Assembly: GCA_029932035.1 (NCBI GenBank)
Contig: JAOZQV010000276.1
Coordinates: forward strand, 1 to 5,194
From: Deltaproteobacteria bacterium
GTDB lineage: Bacteria; Desulfobacterota; DSM-4660; Desulfatiglandales; Desulfatiglandaceae
Direction of reading: 5' to 3'
DNA: 5,194 nt
This document shows positions 1 through 5,194 of this stretch, piece after piece. The translations under genes were made by a program, and so were the position numbers. The notes under the pieces were generated by a model that saw only the letters and a list, made by a program, of their open reading frames with translations, did no database searches and was not told where the DNA came from. Every line of letters starts with the position of its first letter. Positions within the stretch are counted from its first letter, which is position 1.

Positions 1-253
1 AGATTACCCTAAAAAGTGGCCGGCCTCTGTGGACCTATCAACGAAAGGTGGTCAGCAATATCATACAAAAATTGAATTCCCCAAGGGTGACCCCGAAAAC
101 CCTCTCACATGGGATGAACTGATCCATAAATTCAAAAGTCTCATTTCCCCTATCTTTTCTGATGAAAAAGGCGCTGAAATTATTCGTTATGTTAGGGGGA
201 TAGAATTAGCGAAAAATTTAAAAGATCTTTCAATGCTCCTGTCAAAATATTAA
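1..253 (+). CDS. MmgE/PrpD family protein, C-terminal fragment (5' end outside window)
   Basis: The frame is open from base 2 to the TAA at 251-253 and encodes the last 83 residues of a longer protein, so the gene is cut by the window edge. The fragment ends in a hallmark MmgE/PrpD C-terminus: a 'DYPKKWPA' stretch, a strand ending 'IEFPKGDPENPLTWDEL', then helices ('HKFKSLISPIFSD...'). Family members include 2-methylcitrate dehydratase (PrpD), cis-aconitate decarboxylase and other dehydratases or epimerases acting on polycarboxylic acids, all cytoplasmic. The catalytic residues lie in the missing N-terminal part, so the specific reaction cannot be assigned. A GTG at base 29 lies in frame, but the family motif begins before it, so it is not the start. 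The next gene begins 44 bases downstream on the same strand, consistent with a shared operon. The family call is firm; the function within the family is open. Confidence 0.85.
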   Translation, partial: DYPKKWPASVDLSTKGGQQYHTKIEFPKGDPENPLTWDELIHKFKSLISPIFSDEKGAEIIRYVRGIELAKNLKDLSMLLSKY

Positions 254-297
254 AAAGCTGTGCTGCGTATATTCAGTTGTAAATTAAGGAGAAGATC

Positions 298-1482
298 ATG
301 CGGTTGCTTGAACATGAATCAAAAGAGATACTTGGCCGGTATAATATTCTGATACCCGAAGGAGATGTGGTCGAATCTGGGGAAGAGCTCAAAATAGACG
401 GTCCGGTTATGCTCAAGGCACAAATCCCTTTGGGGGGGCGCGGGAAGAGCGGGGGCGTCATCGAGGTCTCTTCTTCCGGGGAGGCAAAAGAGAAGATTGA
501 ACAGCTTCTCTCAACGCCCATAAGGGGGTACGGGGCCAAAAAGATTCTTGTGGAGGAGAAGATAGATATTGCCCGGGAATTCTTTATGGCCGTGACCTAT
601 GACACTGTGGCAAAGGACCCCCTGGTCATTTTTTCTCAAGAGGGGGGTGTTGATATAGAAGAATTGTCAGCCTCACAGCCGGAAAAAGTACAAAAGGAGT
701 TGTTTACAGTCAGGGCGAGGCTCCCCCAGTACCGTGCCAGGGAGATCGTCTCAGAGGCGGGGATCTCCGGCAGAATACTTTTGGGGTTGGGGGCCATCCT
801 TTCAAGCCTGGCCGATATCTTTCTCGATTACGATGCAACGCTGGTTGAAATCAATCCACTGGCGCTTACCGGTGACGGGAAATTAATCGCGCTCGATTGT
901 CATATTGAGATGGATGATGATGCCCTTTACCGGCACAAGGATCAGGCCAAAAAACTGGCTCTGGACAACCGATACGAAGGGGGTCGCAAAAGCACGGATT
1001 TTGAACGCAAGGCAGCCGAAATTGACAGTCTGGATCATAGAGGGGTTGCCGGCCGGATGATAGAATTTGATGGTTTTATGGGATTGATCATCGGTGGAGG
1101 CGGAGCATCCCTTACGGCATTTGATGCTGTAAAACAGCATGGCGGTAAGCCGGCAAATTACTGTGAGATAGGGGGTAACCCCTCTGTTCTCAAGGTGAAG
1201 GAATTGACAAAGCATATCCTGACAAAGAAAGGTGTGGAGAAAATAGCCATTATTATGAATGTTGTGAGCAACACCAGGGTCGATCTTGTGGCTCGCGGTA
1301 TTGTAAAGGGGGTTCTGGAGGCCGGCCGAGCGCCTTCCGAGACGGTGGCCGTTTTTCGAGTTCCGGGGGCATGGGAGGATGAAGGGTTCAAGATCCTTTC
1401 AAAATACGGGGTGCCCTATTGTGACAGGAGTGTTTCCATTGATGAGGCGGCTAAGATGGCTGTTGAGAGGGCAAAGCCTTGA
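298..1482 (+). CDS. SucC-like acid:CoA ligase (ADP-forming type), beta subunit, divergent
   Basis: This 394-residue protein is close to the 388 residues of E. coli SucC. An AAGGAGA at 286-292 lies 5 bases before the ATG. The N-terminal ATP-grasp domain (about 1-235) has the nucleotide loop 'GGRGKSGG' (46-53), 'SQEGGVDIEE' (113-122), the metal-binding 'VEINPL' with Glu184 and Asn186, and Asp200 in 'IALD'. The C-terminal ligase domain (about 250-394) is unusual: 'GGGGAS' (266-271), 'ANYCEIGGNPS' (286-296), 'NVVSNTRVDL' (321-330) and 'FRVPGAWEDEG' (353-363) stand where E. coli has 'NGAGLAM', 'ANFLDVGGGA', 'NIFGGIVRCDL' and 'VRLEGNNAELG'. Some of these (GGGAS, ANYxExxGxPS) recall ATP-citrate lyase. 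It should pair with the alpha subunit 26 bases downstream to form an acyl-CoA from an acid, CoA and ATP through a phospho-histidine. The substrate could be succinate, malate, itaconate, citrate or a related acid. The fold is certain, the substrate is not, so no gene symbol is given. Confidence 0.9.
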   Translation: MRLLEHESKEILGRYNILIPEGDVVESGEELKIDGPVMLKAQIPLGGRGKSGGVIEVSSSGEAKEKIEQLLSTPIRGYGAKKILVEEKIDIAREFFMAVTYDTVAKDPLVIFSQEGGVDIEELSASQPEKVQKELFTVRARLPQYRAREIVSEAGISGRILLGLGAILSSLADIFLDYDATLVEINPLALTGDGKLIALDCHIEMDDDALYRHKDQAKKLALDNRYEGGRKSTDFERKAAEIDSLDHRGVAGRMIEFDGFMGLIIGGGGASLTAFDAVKQHGGKPANYCEIGGNPSVLKVKELTKHILTKKGVEKIAIIMNVVSNTRVDLVARGIVKGVLEAGRAPSETVAVFRVPGAWEDEGFKILSKYGVPYCDRSVSIDEAAKMAVERAKP

Positions 1483-1508
1483 TCAGAGAATAAAAGGGGA
1501 GAGACAAG

Positions 1509-2402
1509 ATGGCCATACTGGCGGATCAAGATACGAAAGTCATCATTCAGGGGATCACCGGGAGAGAGGCGGCTTCTTTCACCAAAGACATGCTGGATTA
1601 CGGGACCCGGGTAGTTGCCGGCGTGACGCCGGGCAAACAGGGGCAGAAGATTCATGGCGTGCCGGTGTATGACACGGTTCGCGGGGCCTTGAAAGAACAC
1701 CCGGTCGATGCCTCGGTCATTTCCGTGCCACCGGGCATGGTCAAGGGGGCTGTACTTGAAGCCGTTGAGAACCATATAAAACTTCTTGTGGTCGTGAGCG
1801 AGAGAGTCCCAAGGAAAGATGTGATCGAATTTCTGGAAGCGGCAAGGGAACAAGACGCCCGCGTCATAGGGCCCAATACGCTCGGAATAATCTCTCCTGA
1901 AAGAGTGAAATTAGGGATGGCCGGGGGACCGGTTGAGGATGTTAAAAAAGCATACACCCCGGGGAACGTGGGAATTGCCTCCAGGAGCGGGGGAATGACA
2001 ACGGAGATTGCCAACCTTTTGACAACACACGGCATCGGGCAGAGTACCTGCATAGGAATCGGAGGAGATCCCGTCGTCGGCTCCAATTTCCTTGATCTTA
2101 TTCCCCTGTTTGATCAGGACCCTGAGACAAAGGCGGTGGTTCTGTTCTGTGAGCCAGGGGGGATCATCGAAGAGAGTTTGGCTGAACTGGTTATTTCTCA
2201 AAAAATAGCCCTGCCCATTGTTGCTTTCATAGCCGGACGCTTTGTGGATGATATGCCCGGTGTGAGGTTCGGCCATGCAGCGACCATCGTGGAGGGCGAT
2301 AAGGGAACGGCGAAAGGAAAAATCGAAAGTTTCAAAAAAGCAGGCATCCATGTTGCCGAGTCATTTTCAGATATCGTTAAAATATTGCGAAACACTATCT
2401 AA
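1509..2402 (+). CDS. SucD-like acid:CoA ligase (ADP-forming type), alpha subunit
   Basis: This 297-residue protein is near the 289 residues of E. coli SucD, and its start is supported by AGGGGAGAG at 1495-1503. The N-terminal CoA-binding Rossmann domain (about 1-125) shows 'TKVIIQGITG' (9-18), 'VTPGKQG' (39-45) and 'VPVYDTVRGAL' (51-61). The flavodoxin-like ligase half contains 'GIASRSGGMT' (155-164), 'GQSTCIGIGGDP' (177-188), Glu215 in 'CEPGG' (the partner of E. coli Glu208) and the phosphorylated histidine His256 in 'RFGHAA'. All catalytic elements are therefore present and the enzyme should be active with the beta subunit encoded just upstream. One oddity is the 'GPNTLG' loop (121-126), where ordinary succinyl-CoA synthetase has 'GPNCPG'. 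Thr124 replaces the cysteine (E. coli Cys123) that lies near CoA. This and the altered beta subunit suggest a paralogue specialised for another acid. Cytoplasmic. Confidence 0.92.
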   Translation: MAILADQDTKVIIQGITGREAASFTKDMLDYGTRVVAGVTPGKQGQKIHGVPVYDTVRGALKEHPVDASVISVPPGMVKGAVLEAVENHIKLLVVVSERVPRKDVIEFLEAAREQDARVIGPNTLGIISPERVKLGMAGGPVEDVKKAYTPGNVGIASRSGGMTTEIANLLTTHGIGQSTCIGIGGDPVVGSNFLDLIPLFDQDPETKAVVLFCEPGGIIEESLAELVISQKIALPIVAFIAGRFVDDMPGVRFGHAATIVEGDKGTAKGKIESFKKAGIHVAESFSDIVKILRNTI

Positions 2403-2403
2403 C

Positions 2404-2416
2404 GCGGCATAGCCGC
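2404..2416. repeat. Short perfect hairpin (GCGGC-ATA-GCCGC)
   Basis: Two bases after the ligase alpha-subunit stop codon, a perfect 5-bp inverted repeat with a 3-base loop can be read. It has no run of T after it, so it is not a convincing intrinsic terminator. It may stabilise the 3' end of the upstream message or be part of the repeat element that follows. Confidence 0.45.
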
Positions 2417-2431
2417 AGCCAAAATGTCTCG

Positions 2432-2455
2432 CGCAAAGACGCAAAGGCGCAAAGA
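2432..2455. repeat. Three tandem CGCAAAGR octamers, probable dispersed extragenic repeat
   Basis: CGCAAAGA, CGCAAAGG and CGCAAAGA follow each other without gaps at 2432, 2440 and 2448. From recollection, such 'cgcaaagacgcaaaggcgcaaag' strings occur as dispersed intergenic repeats in many environmental bacteria, including Desulfobacterota, often as an inverted pair of arms. Only one arm is visible here; no ctttgcg counterpart is seen in the spacer. Its translation gives the low-complexity 'SRAKTQRRKD', which explains why an open frame runs upstream of the HD-domain gene and should not be counted as protein. The tandem structure is directly visible; membership of a dispersed family needs a genome comparison. 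Confidence 0.7.
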
Positions 2456-2504
2456 TTTTCTTGTTTTTTATGACAGAAAACCAGGTGATAAGGTACTAAA
2501 AGGG

Positions 2505-2511
2505 AAAGGAG
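2505..2511 (+). promoter_or_regulatory. Ribosome binding site deciding the start of the HD-domain gene
   Basis: AAAGGAG lies 8 bases before the ATG at 2520. The longer in-frame ATG at 2424 has no such site and would translate the octamer repeat, so 2520 is preferred. Confidence 0.8.
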
Positions 2512-2519
2512 TCTATAAA

Positions 2520-3110
2520 ATGGAGCTTACCGAAATCGAGGAGAAGATCTGGGACCGCGTGAAGACCGAACTTGCAGATGAGCCCGTAGCCAGTCCGGAT
2601 CATGTGGAGAGGATGACAGCGTGGTGTCAGCTTTTGGGTCCTAAAGTGGGCGCAGATATGGAAGTTTTATTGGCAGGCGCCCTGCTTCACGATGTGGGCG
2701 TTTTGATCAACCGGAAAAATCATTATACGGTGGGACGGGCCAGAGCCTCTGAGATCCTGAAAGAGGCAGGTTTTCCGGAGGAAAAAATAGAAGATGCGCT
2801 GCATGTCTTAGAGGCCCACAGCCGTTATGGGGGGCCAGACCCCGAGACAACAGAGGCAAAAGTGGGGCAGGATGCGGATGCCCTGGAATATATCGGGGCC
2901 ATCGGCATCCTTCGGGCCTTGGTTCGGGGGCTCAATGACGGGTCCTTTAACGGCAGAATCAGCGATTTTCCCGAGTTCCTTCAATCTATTCTTGCCAAGG
3001 TAGAAGACACATTCCACACAAAGGAGGCCGAGGCCATAGGGCGGTCAAGGCTGGAATATATGAAGATCTTCATTGAGCGCATTGAAAAAGAATTAAAAGG
3101 CGAGGAGTAA
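2520..3110 (+). CDS. HD-domain hydrolase, YedJ-like
   Basis: This 196-residue protein is probably a cytoplasmic, metal-dependent phosphohydrolase of the HD superfamily. Visible motifs are His28 in 'SPDHVERM', the defining His57-Asp58 in 'AGALLHDVG' (53-60), 'HYTVGRARASEIL' (68-80), His100 in 'EAHSRYGG' and Asp118/Asp120 in 'GQDADALEYIGAIGI'. The C-terminus ('TFHTKEAEAIGRSRLEYM', 164-181) matches the tail of YedJ-type HD proteins, where a T/K-rich stretch precedes 'R..fM..F'. The metal ligands look complete, so it should be active, but the natural substrate of this group is not known to me. The ATG at 2520 is chosen over that at 2424 because of its ribosome binding site. Its stop is one base before the next gene, which suggests translational coupling to the CitE-like lyase and hence a role near that pathway, perhaps nucleotide, CoA-intermediate or phospho-metabolite clean-up (inference only). 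Confidence 0.85.
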   Translation: MELTEIEEKIWDRVKTELADEPVASPDHVERMTAWCQLLGPKVGADMEVLLAGALLHDVGVLINRKNHYTVGRARASEILKEAGFPEEKIEDALHVLEAHSRYGGPDPETTEAKVGQDADALEYIGAIGILRALVRGLNDGSFNGRISDFPEFLQSILAKVEDTFHTKEAEAIGRSRLEYMKIFIERIEKELKGEE

Positions 3111-3111
3111 G

Positions 3112-4002
3112 ATGATGGAGCTTGGACTTTTAAGAACGGCTCTCTTCGTTCCGGGAAACCGGCCTGATCGCGTGGATAAGGCTGTAAAAACAAGCGCTGA
3201 TGCCGTCATTATCGATCTTGAGGATGCACTTCCATTAACCGAGAAAGAGGCATCACGATCAAAGGTGCGGGATAAGATTTTAGAGCATGCTGAAAGAAAG
3301 ATCATTGTTCGGGTCAACAGCCTCGATTCTCCATTTTTTCAGGGGGATCTAACTGAAGTGATCACGGGTAATCTTGCCTGTCTCATGGTCCCCAAAGTAG
3401 AGAGCGCCGCCCATGTTCGAGAAATCAACGAAAACCTGCTCAAGGTTGAAAAAGAGAAGGGCATGGTTCAGGGAACTGTTTCCATTATTCCTTTGATTGA
3501 GTCGGCGGGAGCTGTGCAGAATATTTTCCAGATTACCGCTGAAAAAACGGAGCCCCCCAGGATCTATTGCGTAGCGTTCGGCGCCGCCGACTATACACTG
3601 GATATGGGGATTGAGATCACCAAAGAGGGGACGGAACTTTCATACCCACGCGCAAGGATTGCCGTCGCCTCCCGTGCTGCAAGGATAGAACCTCCGTTAG
3701 ACACGCCATTTATGATGGATCTAAAGGATATGGAAGCGCTTAAGGTTGATGCCGGTAGGGCGAAGCGGCTGGGGTTCCAGGGTAAATTGTGTATCCATCC
3801 CAATCAGATCGAACCTTTGCATGCTATTTTTTCGCCGACAAAAGAAGAAATACTTTATGCAGAGAGGGTTGTGCAGGTATTCGAGGAGGCGGAAAGGGAG
3901 GGGTCGGCAGCCATAACATTGGATGGCAAATTTATTGATTATGCTGTTGTGGAGCGTGCAAGGCGAATATTGAAAGTGGCGGAACACATAATTAAACGAT
4001 AG
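3112..4002 (+). CDS. CitE-like acyl-CoA lyase (HpcH/HpaI aldolase/citrate lyase beta family)
   Basis: This 296-residue TIM-barrel enzyme has the expected length for the CitE, citramalyl-CoA lyase and malyl-CoA lyase group, which cleave a beta-hydroxyacyl-CoA (or ACP) to acetyl-CoA plus an oxoacid, or run in reverse. Signature elements are 'RTALFVPGNRPDR' (8-20), 'IIDLEDALPLTEKEAS' (33-48), Arg67 in 'VRVN', 'MVPKVES' (92-98), Glu130 in 'LIES' and Asp160 in 'AFGAADYTLDMG' as Mg ligands, 'GKLCIHPNQI' (224-233) and 'LDGKFID' (270-276). Asp276 corresponds to the catalytic aspartate of human CLYBL (Asp320). All key residues are present. The citrate lyase alpha subunit (CitF) and acyl-carrier protein (CitD) are not seen, which favours a CoA-ester substrate over the citrate lyase complex. 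GAGGAG at 3102-3107 is only 4 bases from this ATG, so the next codon, ATG at 3115, may be the true start. Substrate (citramalyl-, malyl-, citryl-CoA or other) unresolved. Confidence 0.9.
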   Translation: MMELGLLRTALFVPGNRPDRVDKAVKTSADAVIIDLEDALPLTEKEASRSKVRDKILEHAERKIIVRVNSLDSPFFQGDLTEVITGNLACLMVPKVESAAHVREINENLLKVEKEKGMVQGTVSIIPLIESAGAVQNIFQITAEKTEPPRIYCVAFGAADYTLDMGIEITKEGTELSYPRARIAVASRAARIEPPLDTPFMMDLKDMEALKVDAGRAKRLGFQGKLCIHPNQIEPLHAIFSPTKEEILYAERVVQVFEEAEREGSAAITLDGKFIDYAVVERARRILKVAEHIIKR

Positions 4003-4016
4003 GAAGGTGGTTATCC

Positions 4017-4238
4017 ATGAGTGAATTCATCAAGGTTGCGATCGATCAATCAAAGTGTTTGGGAATCGAAGCATGTGGCGGATGCCTGAGGGTCTGTCCT
4101 GTGAACATCTTCGATAAAAAAAATGACGAACCGGTGATTATCAAAGAAAACGAAGATGAGTGCACCCTGTGCGATTTGTGCATGCAGGCGTGCGGCCCCA
4201 ATGCCGTCATTATCCATAAACTTTATGAAAATCAATAA
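4017..4238 (+). CDS. 2x[4Fe-4S] ferredoxin
   Basis: This small, 73-residue cytoplasmic electron carrier has eight cysteines arranged for two [4Fe-4S] clusters. The first set is Cys14, Cys20, Cys23 and Cys27-Pro, with a wide C-x5-C first gap in 'CLGIEACGGCLRVCP'. The second is Cys49, Cys52, Cys55 and Cys59 in 'CTLCDLCMQAC', a normal C-x2-C-x2-C-x3-C, followed by Gly-Pro. No signal peptide or membrane segment is seen. AGGAAGGTGG at 4001-4010, overlapping the stop of the lyase gene, serves as the ribosome binding site. Its place between a CoA-lyase gene and a succinate dehydrogenase anchor suggests that it delivers or accepts electrons for an oxidoreductase encoded in this unit, but the partner is not identifiable here. 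Confidence 0.93.
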   Translation: MSEFIKVAIDQSKCLGIEACGGCLRVCPVNIFDKKNDEPVIIKENEDECTLCDLCMQACGPNAVIIHKLYENQ

Positions 4239-4292
4239 ATTCGAGTCGGGACAATGGCAACACTGGCTGAAAAGGTTCAGGGCCTGGATTTT

Positions 4293-4297
4293 AAGGA
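4293..4297 (+). promoter_or_regulatory. Ribosome binding site deciding the start of the sdhCD-like gene
   Basis: AAGGA stands 7 bases before the ATG at 4305. The upstream in-frame ATG at 4254 has only a weak GTCGGGA in front of it, so 4305 is the better start; the longer form would add 17 hydrophilic residues. Confidence 0.6.
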
Positions 4298-4304
4298 AAA
4301 TTCT

Positions 4305-5105
4305 ATGAATACAGACGTCATCAAATCAAACATTGAGACATACCTCATTACATGGCTGAAGAAGATTCCCATTATCTCATTATATGCCGGAACGAGGGGA
4401 TGGTTTTATCTGATAAGCTGGTCTCATCGAATCACCGGCATTCTTCTGGTGATTGCCTTGTGGGTCTATCTTTACAGTTTTCATGCATTGCAGGCTTCCC
4501 AAAAGAGTTTTATCCTGGTCGTACTCCTGTGGATACTGGCCATCCCCATGGCCTTTCATGGGTTCAACGGGGCTCGGCTGATTCTCTATGAGTGTTTCGG
4601 AAACCGGAATGATGATGCCATGATCCGATGGGTTTTTGCCCTTTCTTTTATCTACGTGCTTGTATTGGGGATGCTCATGCTGATGGGCAATCAGATGGTA
4701 TCTCCATTTTTGTACTGGGTGATCATGTTCACTCAGGCCCTGGTTGTTGCCTATGTCGTTGCAACAAAAACATTAAAGAGCAGACATTCTGTTTTATGGA
4801 AAATGCAGAGAATCAGCGGGTCCTTTCTTCTAATCATGGCACCGGCCTACTTTCTATTCATCCCGCTTAACGCACCCCCGGAGATCGAGGCGAATTTCTT
4901 AGTCACAGGTATTCAAAAGCTTTTTTTAATGGCCGTTTATATCCTGCTGCTTCTCTGTGCACTTTTTCATGCCGGTTATGGGGTTTGGTCCGTGATGAGT
5001 GATTATCACGCTTCTCGAAATATAGGGAAAGGATTGGCTGCACTCGTTACATTGATCACATTGATTTTTGCATGGATCGGCCTGCTTGCAACGCTGAGTA
5101 TTTGA
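4305..5105 (+). CDS. Succinate dehydrogenase/fumarate reductase membrane anchor, SdhC-SdhD fusion
   Basis: This 266-residue integral membrane protein (283 if started at 4254) should bind heme b and quinone for a succinate:quinone oxidoreductase. Seven hydrophobic segments are visible at about residues 33-60, 69-95, 107-128, 135-154, 170-189, 199-228 and 244-264. The first half carries SdhC marks: Ser38 and Arg42 in 'SWSHRITG' (E. coli Ser27/Arg31, quinone site) and His85 in 'FHGFNGAR' (H-x3-G-x-R, the E. coli His84 heme ligand). The second half has 'QRISG' (168-172) and 'FHAGYGVWSVMSDY' (221-234), matching E. coli SdhD 'HAWIGMWQVLTDY', with His222 as the second heme ligand and Asp233-Tyr234 at the quinone site. 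The two subunits thus appear joined in one chain, with helix 4 as a connector. The length resembles five-helix type B anchors (Wolinella FrdC), but the motifs fit a C+D fusion better. A flavoprotein gene follows 24 bases downstream. Confidence 0.85.
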   Translation: MNTDVIKSNIETYLITWLKKIPIISLYAGTRGWFYLISWSHRITGILLVIALWVYLYSFHALQASQKSFILVVLLWILAIPMAFHGFNGARLILYECFGNRNDDAMIRWVFALSFIYVLVLGMLMLMGNQMVSPFLYWVIMFTQALVVAYVVATKTLKSRHSVLWKMQRISGSFLLIMAPAYFLFIPLNAPPEIEANFLVTGIQKLFLMAVYILLLLCALFHAGYGVWSVMSDYHASRNIGKGLAALVTLITLIFAWIGLLATLSI

Positions 5106-5111
5106 GAACTG

Positions 5112-5118
5112 AAAGGAG
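5112..5118 (+). promoter_or_regulatory. Ribosome binding site of the flavoprotein gene
   Basis: AAAGGAG is a strong site but sits 11 bases from the ATG at 5130, a little farther than its neighbours' sites. No nearer in-frame start is seen. Confidence 0.6.
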
Positions 5119-5129
5119 TTTTTGCACCG

Positions 5130-5194
5130 ATGACTCAACAATTAAAGATTTCTTCCACATTGCGTTGTGATGTCTTGATTATAGGGGCAGGGGG
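5130..5194 (+). CDS. sdhA: FAD-dependent oxidoreductase N-terminus, probable SdhA/FrdA flavoprotein (3' end outside window)
   Basis: Only 21 complete codons lie in the window. They read through a short polar leader ('MTQQLKISSTLR') into 'CDVLIIGAGG', the first strand and the start of the GxGxxG dinucleotide loop that binds FAD in succinate dehydrogenase/fumarate reductase flavoproteins. The motif alone only says FAD/NAD-binding Rossmann protein. The assignment to SdhA rests on the position directly after the SdhCD-type anchor, the usual order anchor-flavoprotein-iron-sulfur subunit. No twin-arginine signal is seen in the visible part, consistent with a cytoplasmic-facing enzyme. Confidence 0.7.
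   Translation, partial: MTQQLKISSTLRCDVLIIGAG

Noticed and set aside
268..273. TATATT as a -10 promoter element before the ligase beta-subunit gene
   Set aside because: No matching -35 element is found at the right distance in the preceding coding end, and the short gap fits read-through from the upstream gene.
883..2351. Long minus-strand open frames opposite the ligase genes (up to 146 codons)
   Set aside because: They lie antisense to strongly conserved SucC/SucD coding sequence and show no recognisable domains; they are shadows of biased codon use.
298..2402. Assignment as housekeeping sucC-sucD of the TCA cycle
   Set aside because: The family is right, but the altered acid-side loops, the Thr for Cys change and the lyase context make plain succinyl-CoA synthetase uncertain, so no gene symbols were given.
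2404..2416. Intrinsic terminator after the ligase genes
   Set aside because: The stem is only 5 bp and no T-run follows it directly.
2461..2491. TTGTTT and TGATAA as an internal promoter before the HD gene
   Set aside because: Spacing is about 19 bases and both boxes are weak in an A/T-rich stretch; it could arise by chance.
2424..2519. N-terminal extension of the HD-domain gene from the ATG at 2424
   Set aside because: It would translate the tandem octamer repeat into a low-complexity basic segment, and it lacks a ribosome binding site; the ATG at 2520 has AAAGGAG at good spacing.
4352..4870. Plus-strand frames of 79 and 80 codons inside the membrane anchor gene
   Set aside because: They overlap the well-supported anchor in another frame and resemble no known protein.

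Overview
The window carries one dense, entirely plus-strand gene run. Most gaps are about 1 to 45 bases, ribosome binding sites are clear, and several genes nearly touch, so it is probably one transcription unit entered and left in mid-gene. The gene content is a divergent succinyl-CoA-synthetase-type ligase, a citrate-lyase-beta-type lyase, a ferredoxin and a succinate dehydrogenase/fumarate reductase. Together with an extragenic repeat I associate with such genomes, this suggests an anaerobic or facultative environmental bacterium, perhaps Desulfobacterota (former Deltaproteobacteria). That is an inference from gene style; no taxonomic marker is present.

Layout. Bases 1-253 are the 3' end of an MmgE/PrpD-family gene (2-methylcitrate dehydratase / cis-aconitate decarboxylase superfamily). 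Bases 298-1482 and 1509-2402 encode the beta and alpha subunits of a SucCD-type acid:CoA ligase with non-canonical substrate-side loops. A 117-base spacer (2403-2519) holds a small hairpin and three tandem copies of an 8-base unit. Next come an HD-domain metal-dependent hydrolase related to YedJ (2520-3110), a CitE-like HpcH/HpaI-fold acyl-CoA lyase (3112-4002) and a 2x[4Fe-4S] ferredoxin (4017-4238). A seven-helix membrane protein follows (4305-5105) that looks like SdhC and SdhD fused in one chain. The window closes with the first residues of a flavoprotein, presumably SdhA/FrdA (5130 onward).

How they may work together. A dehydratase/decarboxylase-family enzyme, an ATP-dependent acid:CoA ligase and a CitE-like lyase fit a route in which a di- or tricarboxylic (hydroxy)acid is converted to its CoA thioester and cleaved to acetyl-CoA (or another acyl-CoA) plus an oxoacid. 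Known precedents are malyl-CoA, citramalyl-CoA/itaconate and citryl-CoA cleavage. The adjoining ferredoxin and succinate:quinone oxidoreductase would link this carbon flow to electron transfer. The actual substrate cannot be fixed from this window. The two most unusual points are the single-chain SdhC-SdhD anchor and the altered acid-binding loops of the SucCD-like ligase.
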